Of a stretch of 64,000 bases of DNA, positions 56,373 through 64,000 are shown in pieces. The stretch covers positions 57,382,427-57,446,426 of the forward strand of contig OZ038387.1 in assembly GCA_964036045.1 (NCBI GenBank), given 5' to 3'. The position numbers and the translations under genes were made by a program. This stretch comes from Eutreptiella sp. 'Long Island Sound 2002' (lineage: Eukaryota; Euglenozoa; Euglenophyceae; Eutreptiales; Eutreptiaceae). How positions within the stretch are numbered: the stretch's first letter is position 1; each line of letters begins with the position of its first letter. A model generated the notes under the pieces. The model worked only from the letters and a program-made list of their open reading frames with translations, was not told the DNA's origin and did no database searches.

Positions 56373-58009
56373 GCGGTCTGCGCAATTTGGAAATTAGCTA
56401 GACAGCACCAGGTGCTCTTTCCACAACATTTGGCCCTTTTCAGCTTTGGAGGCGCTATGTCAGCAGAAGATAGGAAAGCAGGGAAGACAAGAGCATGGGG
56501 CTTGTCTGAGTTGCGCCAGTCAAGACTTGCCCCTTCCCTATCACCCTCACCTGGTGTAACCGGGTGGGTGGGTGCCAGGCCATGGGGAATGAGGGGTTGC
56601 ACAGGGCAGGCAGTGCACAAGGAAGAGCCAGTTGGCTGCCGACTCGATGTGCTCTGGAGAGATGAGGGACAGTGGCCACTGAAAATCTCTGGGCTGGATC
56701 ACGCGTTGGAAGAGGAGGTGGGGGACCCTCCTCCCACGGTAGTCAAGCATTCCAATACTACACACCCACAGAGGGGGGCTGTGGGGTAGATGTGGGGGTT
56801 AGGCGATCGATCCAGGAAACTCTGAGAAAAGTTATCTTCAGCCTTCCGTTGCAAAATTTCCTCAGCATTTATTAAGGAAATTTTCGTGCGGCCCTTTAGG
56901 CCATGAGTAGGCCATTGCTCCGCAAAGGCCCTGGGCGGTCTGCCTATTAGATGGAACACGGCATGGAGTTGGGCCATGGTTTCCCCATGAGCTGAGAAGA
57001 GTTCTGGCGCCGTATGCTCCACGAGCAGGGATGTGCCGCAGCACTTACGCTGCACCAGAACAGAACGGAGGCCACATGGCCGTGGGCAGTTTTCTCCGCA
57101 GAAAAATTGCCCATGGAGTTGGGCATTGCGCCCATGGAGGTGGGCATGGAGTCCATGGAGCAGGGCAAAGCACCCTTGGGGATGGGCATGATGCAATGTG
57201 TGGTGTTTGGATGGATGCGCTTGTATGCTGCTACCCTACATTGGGTACCCGGTTCAGACTTAGTTGCCTTGGACCAATGTCCGCCAGGTGTAGACTAACA
57301 AGCCTGGCTGCTCATCCAACCTCAGAAACTGGAGGTATGGCACGAGGGCGATCGTCAAACAGTGAACTGTGCTCAACGGGACAGCCCTACTTAGCCCTTG
57401 CAACCCCTAGTGCACCCAGTGTCACACTTTTGTCTTTCTCCATCTTTCCTTCCTCCTTCTGGTCGGTGGCCCCTACAGCCCCGAGCCTGCAAGTCAAGAA
57501 AATAAATTCAACAATTAAACACTACACCATAGCACAGAGTGTGTGTGTCACGGGTTGGTCGAGTGCATGCCCTGTCCCTTGAATACTACAGTCAGCGGAG
57601 GGGCATGACTGTCTCAGCCTGAGACAGCACCCACACCTGCTCCAGTCCTCCAGTTCCTATTGCTTTGCACCTCCACACACACCAGGCTTCACACGGGAAC
57701 GGCCCCACAAGTGAGGGAGGGTGGATGCGCCCCCCCCCCCCCAGCCAAGAGGATGCGCAGACCGTTGCCGGGCGCTGCACGGCATGGAAGAGCAGGGACG
57801 GAGGTGACATAAGCCCCCGGCCCTGGAGGTTCTGGCTCAGGCAAGGCCCCCTACCGCGACCCGGGCACCAGAGACAGGAGCACAGGCCGTCAGGACTGCA
57901 CCACTTGTCTTCTAAGCTGGCGCCTCAGGCGACCGCTTGCGGGGCCTGGACCCATGCAGGCCTCCCTCTTTAATATTGTTTTCCCCCTGCACCTCCACAC
58001 CCACACCCA

Positions 58010-58012
<3 letters not shown>

Positions 58013-58083
<71 letters not shown>
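58013..58083 (+). repeat. (CA)n microsatellite
   Basis: About 70 bp of CA repeats following cacacccacacccacaccc. Confidence 0.97.
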
Positions 58084-58087
<4 letters not shown>

Positions 58088-60257
58088 CGCGCGCGCGCAC
58101 ACACTTCCGATGCCCCTACACACTGAACCACAAACCCACAGGTAGCATGATGTCGCTAGGGCTGTCTTCAATTCGCCCGCGTGACATGAACCCCAGTGTC
58201 GGACTCCAGGACACTGCAAATATGCAACCATTCCATGAAGATAAGGTATATTGTGCTCCTGCTTTGACGCGCAAATTGCAAAAGAAGAATTCATTCCCTC
58301 GTTTCTAATGAAGGAGGTTCTTTTGGGGCAGCATAAGCTGGATCAATCACCAACAGAAATACAATGCATCCCCCATCAACCCTGCCTCCCTCCCACACAA
58401 CAACCATTGACCCATGGTGTGCTGTGTTGTGCTGTGCTCTGGTGTGCTGTGGTGTGTTGTGTTGTGGTCTGGTCTTGTGTTGTCTGGTTTGGTGCTGTGC
58501 TGTGCAGTGCTGTGCTGTGCGGAGCTGTGCTGTGTGGTGTTGCATAGCGCTCTGCCTTGCCTTGCTGTGCTGTGTATTGTGCTGTGTTTCTTTTCTGGTG
58601 GTGTGGACAACTCAGGGCAATTGCCGATGGAGAGGGGGTAGATGTGTGCCGTCACCGTGCAAAAGTGGTGTGGGCATGGGTGTTGTGAGATTTTAGTGGC
58701 CGCTCTGAGCTGTTCTCGTGTGCGACGTGTTCGTGCCTGGAATCTGCAGCTGTGTGTGCTGTCTGAGAAACTGGCCTGAACTCAACAATCAGCAACAGTA
58801 GATTGGGTCAGTAGCAACCCCCCCCAACGGGGGCGGTCTGTTCGAATTCTAGACCCCAACCCCCCCCCCCTCCCCCTCCAGACCCCCCAAAATTTTCGAA
58901 CCCATCTTTGTCCAATTTGAGATTTTGGGGGAAAGTGTCGGTACCGAAGGAGCCGCAAAATTTTTTTGCCCTCTTGAGGGGATATTGTTTTTACCCTATG
59001 CGTCTATACTCAAAATACTCAGAATTTTGTGGAGAAATGAAACATGGGTGAAAAACACAGAAAAAATTTTGACCCTCGACCTGACCTCCGGGTCGGGCCT
59101 TGGCTGATGGGAGCCTGAGCTAATGGGCAAATTTTTTCTGAAAATTCTTTTACCCTAGTTGTGTATGTTCAAAATGATCAGCACGTCATGGGGATCATTT
59201 TGAGGTATGTATTTTGGGGTACCCACCGACCTAGGGGACCGGCGGCTGACCGGCCAACCCACCAACCCCCCCCCTCCAGACCCCCAAAAGTTTTGCACCC
59301 GGTTGGGGTCTAGAATTTCAACAGGCCCCCCTTGCCCCCCCTCCCCCCAACTTTGTGAAAGGGGTTGGACAGCGAGGAAAATGCAATCTGAAGATGAGCC
59401 TCATTGGATCCCGGATCCCGCCAAAGGGGGGTCTAAGCTGTGGTTCGTAACCGTGACTAGGGTCCAAATTTTGGTCATTTCGGAGCACAGTTTTTCCAAA
59501 TTAATGTATTCAGCCGTGAAATATATGGGACGACCCCGGCCTCTTCCTAACACCCTTTGTCATGGGTTGTTTGGCTTTTTGCGGGCATATGCCCTGAACC
59601 CCCTGTCTCATGTGTGGACAGAATGGTATATGCTTGCCTCCAACGGCTCACTGCGGCTGGTTTCACTGTGACTTTGGCTGTCACCGGCTCAGTGCAAACT
59701 GAACACGGCACCGTGAACAAGGCTGCATATGGGAGTGGGGCATGGGGACATGAAGGCATGGGAGGCAGGCTGTTCACAGATGATGCGTTACTGCATGGTT
59801 GTTTTCCGTGTGGGTTTGGGGGGGGGTGTTGGGGGTGTATGTTGCGTTGGATGAAGGCTGTGGGTGCTCACCATAAACAATAGCCTACATGTCCCCGGCA
59901 GGGGGAGGGGGGGATCTCAAAATTCCGATAGCGTGAGGGGTTTTGGAAACCCCCCCTTTTGTAAAATGGTCCGCGGGAGGGGTTTAAGGGTGTTTTTTTT
60001 GACGCAATCACACCATTTGTGAAAAAACGTTTTGGTGACATTCAAACCATCCATGCTTTGCCCCAAATTTGTTAGACGAGGCGCGACGCAAATGTCGTTT
60101 GTCGCTCAGTGAAGATCCTACATTCGGAGCTCTTCCCCGGCTCAAGTGCGGTGCTTGTGCTTTCAGGGGCAAACACCGATAGTTACATAGTGCCTTCTTT
60201 CTTTCCTTTTTTTCCCCTTTCCTTTCCTTTCATTCTTTTCATGCTCCCTTGATTGTT

Positions 60258-60437
60258 GGGGGTAAGGAATTTCGTACTTCCACACTCCCACGCTTTGGGG
60301 TGGCCCCTTGAGTTGGGGATACAGACTCCTATGCTTTGGCGTGGCCCCTTGAGATGGGAATACGGACTCCCGCGCTTTTGGCATGGCCCCTTGAGTTGGG
60401 GATATGGACTCCCACGCTTTGGCGTGGCCCCTCTAGT
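60258..60437 (+). repeat. 41-42-bp tandem repeat, 4 copies
   Basis: Units around tggccccttgagttgggga and gactcccacgctttggcg; tggcccc recurs at 60301, 60342, 60384 and 60425. Confidence 0.88.
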
Positions 60438-62505
60438 TGTTGTTGAGTTGCGTTGCGTTGCGTTGCGGTGCACCGTGTCGCGTTCCAACCAGTGTAGTAT
60501 CACGCACACCCCTTCTTTGATGCCCTCCGTTTGATGCATTTCTCAACCCATGGTGTATTTCGAACCCCATGACCGCCTTAGTCCCGAGGTTTTTGGTACC
60601 CATTGCCGGAAATACCCAAGCCGATGATGCACATATTCCTCTTCCCTCAGAGGCAGTGCTGTGGAGCGTCTCCGTGCTCTCTTGTGGAGCTCATCAACAC
60701 CACCCTTGATCTCTCCCCCACATGAGCTTTGGACCATGTTCTGCGTGTTATGAGGGGAGAGCAATTGTCCACCTGTGCCAACCGCCTTCCGCTGCCAACC
60801 ACACTGAATGTTGTTTAGGATACCGTAGCTCATTTGAGTAATGGTACCTACACTCAGGCACTAGATGGAGAAGTGCATGAAGTCTACCATCTATTCTATT
60901 TCTAGCACCATACACCCCACCCCACAATGGGTGCTTGTGGTTTGTATTCATTACCGGCATGTTGTTTGGATAGTTCCCCCCCTTTTGCAACCGATAGCCT
61001 AGGTTGCAGTTTTTGTATGAAACCCTACCCCACACATGGGTAGGGGCGGTGCAAATTGTCGCATCACACCTGGGCCGCATACCCAACTGTTCGGGGGTGC
61101 CCGACACTATGTGAGGACTGTAATGTATTTCATTTGGTGTGCATGTATGCTACCCCCTTAGGCCAATGGCTCCATCTTGGGTCTGGCAAGTGGGGGGGGG
61201 GGGGGCTAGGGTGCCCTTCTCGCGCAGCGAAAAACCCCCTTAAACCCCCCCCTTTTTAATTTTCACTCGGGGGGGGGGGGGGCTTAATCAGGATATCCGA
61301 TTTTCGAGAACCCCCCCCCCCCTGGTCCCCAGTGTGCAACTGCAGTTGCCATACCGCCGATGCCGTCCCGTCGACATGCGGGCTCGGATGGCAATCGAGA
61401 AGTGCGCCGCTTGGGAGAGGATGGCAACAGCCACTGGGCTGGCAGGTAAGCCCGTGGGGAACTGGCAGCCGGGCCATTCCAAATGCCGTGTCAGTGACGA
61501 AACAATGTGAGCATGAGCACGAAAACGTGACTAGAGGGGGGCATGAGAAGAATGGAAGAGTAGACCCCAGTTTTCCTGCCACTCACAGTCACAATGCCGG
61601 GCCCGCAGGCTGTTCTGCAGAAACAAGAAGGCCCCAGGCCCGTGACAGGGGCACAGATTGTTCACGTGCAGCAGAAAGGGACCGCCAAGTCAGCCCAGGG
61701 CTGTGTTCAGAGAACGGCATGTTTCTCTGCTAAACAACGCGTAGACAACCGAGAAACACGAAAAATCTGCAATCATCCAAAAAGGTCACTACACTCGGAA
61801 GCGTGAGGGGCATCTTTATGCCCCAAGCCCTGCCCAGTTCAAGTTTTGCCCGGCAAAAGACATGATACTGTCAGCAGATACCGGACAGTTGGAGGCTCAG
61901 AATCGTCACTGCAAGGAAACACCTGCTGTTGGAGGTGTGCTGTAGGTTTTGTTGGTCCAACATGCACCACACACTGCAAGACAACAGGTCACGCAACATA
62001 CAGCACAACAAGATGTACCATAACACATCATGGGTCGTCCGCACATAAGTCACGATGCTCACGACTGGTGTCGTGCATGTCACGTGTTGTGTGTGGTGTA
62101 GTGCACGCGTTCTGCCTACACTGCAGGGAAAATAGCTCTGCGTTGCATATTGAACGTATGCATACCAGGGTCAGCAGGGAGGAAAATGCAACCTGTAGGA
62201 GGGAAAGTGGGGATCCCAGGACGCTTTCCGGCTCCATGCTGCATCAGTTCCCCCTGCCCCATTCCGCCGCTTTGTGCGGCACACTAAACACCCCCACCTG
62301 TTTTTTGCTCGGCATTATGTCAGTGATAGGTGGCACTAGGTGAAAGGCACTGTGTGGTCAAGCATCAGTGCCGGCGAACACCTTCTAAGCTCGGTCCTGG
62401 GTCGAAGGTGTCAGGCCCAGGATGCGCAGCTGCCAAATGGTGGAAAGGAACAATCGCGCCATCGCGGCAAGGCAATACTGGCTGGATGTCCAGACAGTGT
62501 GTGGG

Positions 62506-62524
62506 TGAGAGAGAGAGGGGCAGG

Positions 62525-62613
<89 letters not shown>

Positions 62614-62619
62614 GGGGGG

Positions 62620-62685
<66 letters not shown>
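62506..62685 (+). repeat. (GA)n microsatellite with G-rich interruptions
   Basis: Long gagaga tract interrupted by ggggcaggggg, ending in a G homopolymer at about 62674-62692. Apparent Arg/Glu or Ser/Leu frames are artefacts. Confidence 0.97.
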
Positions 62686-62686
<1 letters not shown>

Positions 62687-64000
62687 GGGGGGCGAAAGCA
62701 AGAGTGAGAGAGGCAGTGGCAGAGGCAGAGGCAGAGGCAGAGGCAGAGGGAACGAGAGGGAACACAAGGGATTGGTGCGGACTGTTGAGCCCCGAAATTG
62801 AAGGCAGTGCTCTGGAAAACGATGTTGGAAGGATCCCACCTCTGCCCAATTCCCTTTTTGTCGACACTCTCTACCCTGCCCTTGCCGACCTTTATCCAGC
62901 TAATGTCTAACGAGTGCGCCATTCAGCCCCCCAAACGTGCTGTGTACACAGGTGAGGCGGACAGACGCAAAGGTCCTCAAGAGGCAGAAAAAAGACCTGG
63001 ACAGCGTCGATCTTGGGGCCCTTTAATGAAATGGAGGGGGATTCCAACTCTGTGGATTGCCCGCTGTAGAATTATGGATTGAGCATTCCAGCTCTTTGCA
63101 GACGCTCGCTTTGCTTTGTTCGGTGTTCTGATCGGCACATCCAGTCAAACACAACCAGTGCAGCGGGGTAAGTGAAGGGCGAGATGTGCACCGCATGGCG
63201 TGGTCGGAGGGTATTGCGTGGCCTGCAAAGGGGGCACGGAAGCTGGATGGCTTGGCAGGGGGTGGAATGCTGCATAGCTTGGCATAAGAGAGCCACAGAG
63301 GGGGGAAGGGGTGGGTTGGCAGATGGAGGCGAGCAATTCATGTCCGTGGTGTCTCTTTATCATGTGCCAGGCATATGATGACTATGCTTACCTTCCTTCC
63401 ATGACATAATGATGCCCCTTCCTCTGAAGGGAGAAGCAGGGGATGCATGCCTGCCTTTCCTCTACCTGCTAGAAGAGGGAGGCGCAGGAGACCTGTAGAG
63501 AGTAGCAATTAGTACAGATTTACTGGTGGGTTTTGCTTGCAGCAGACTCGTACAGGTCATACACAATGAGTACAAATTGGATGTCGTTGCTTGCAGCAGA
63601 CATATCTGACTGTTGAATCACGGGAAAGTTCCAGGCAGCAGGCAGTGACTGTCAACATAAATTGTGTGGGGTATCGGTATGGAAAGTGGTTGGGAGGCTC
63701 TCTGTGTATGGAAAGTGGTTGGGAGGCTCTCTGCGGGGCTATGGATTGGCCAATTCAGCATCCAGACCCTGTGCTGGACGATAAGATGCGTTGGGTTGAT
63801 AATGTAAAATATCAATTTAGACCTGCATTGGTGTTATCCTAGGTAAGCTGTGCTGGGTCATCTCAGCATTGTGGTTGCCAAGCTGTCAATTTCTTCGATT
63901 TTGTGGAAACTAAGCGTTTTGCCACTGGTGGACTCAGGTTTTCACCAGTGTGGTTTTGTTCCTTTTGTGACTGCAGATTGTGTGTTGAGACACGGTAAGA

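Larger units (their letters stand above)
56373..64000. other. Right flank: repeats and unproven exon-like pieces
   Basis: No recognised gene. An exon-like piece at 61346-61445 (acceptor ctgcag, donor gtaagc) is open in all three frames, one reading RRCRPVDMRARMAIEKCAAW. An open piece at 63690-63840 ends RWVDNVKYQFRPALVLS and holds a tandem 29-bp repeat at 63678-63733. G and C homopolymers occur at 58860, 61193, 61266 and 61310. These could belong to further exons or to another gene. Confidence 0.4.

Noticed and set aside
62330-62922. Arg/Glu-rich and Ser/Leu-rich frames
   Set aside because: Translations of the (GA)n microsatellite.

Overview
The window is eukaryotic, from a large, repeat-swollen nuclear genome of a protist or alga. 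It has GT-AG introns, pyrimidine-rich acceptors, very small exons, huge introns, long C/G homopolymers and non-LTR retrotransposons. Nothing bacterial is visible. I cannot name the species; a chromerid-like alveolate alga is only a guess.

Almost the whole window appears to be one plus-strand gene for a CMTR1-type cap-1 mRNA 2'-O-methyltransferase (FtsJ/RrmJ fold). I trace 19 exons from 1104 to a stop at 56370-56372. Their splice phases agree throughout and they sum to 2,004 nt (667 codons plus stop). The 5' end of the gene lies left of the window. Exons 1-12 (1104-28359) hold the complete methyltransferase core with a K-D-K-E catalytic set spread over four exons. Exon 13 restores the conserved C-L-x-L-W segment and then runs into a Gly/Lys-rich linker. 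Exons 14-19 are weaker and rest on phase and open frame only.

The introns carry the unusual content. Intron 3 (10.4 kb) holds (CACAA)n arrays, a block of 47-bp satellite, a rearranged LINE (endonuclease forward, reverse transcriptase inverted, RNase H and zinc knuckle forward) and a second 5'-truncated copy, with (CACAA)n between them. Intron 9 (3.9 kb) holds two LINE 3'-end stubs, a LINE 5' region with 94-bp monomers, and an 860-bp palindrome of pentanucleotides. Intron 11 holds a fold-back element. Intron 12 (20.6 kb) holds a minus-strand head-to-tail LINE series. Its members are a stub, a 5'-truncated copy, and a copy with its 5' region, an SR-like ORF1, a second ORF and an endonuclease but no reverse transcriptase. 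An 8-kb satellite complex of alternating 47-bp and 94-bp arrays follows on the right.

The parts fit one picture. A LINE family ends in a fixed 3' sequence followed by pentanucleotide tails (CACAA or CACAC). New copies start directly at the tail of older ones, so chains of elements and microsatellite grow inside the introns of an apparently intact RNA-capping gene. From 56373 to the right end I see only repeats, microsatellites and unproven exon-like pieces.
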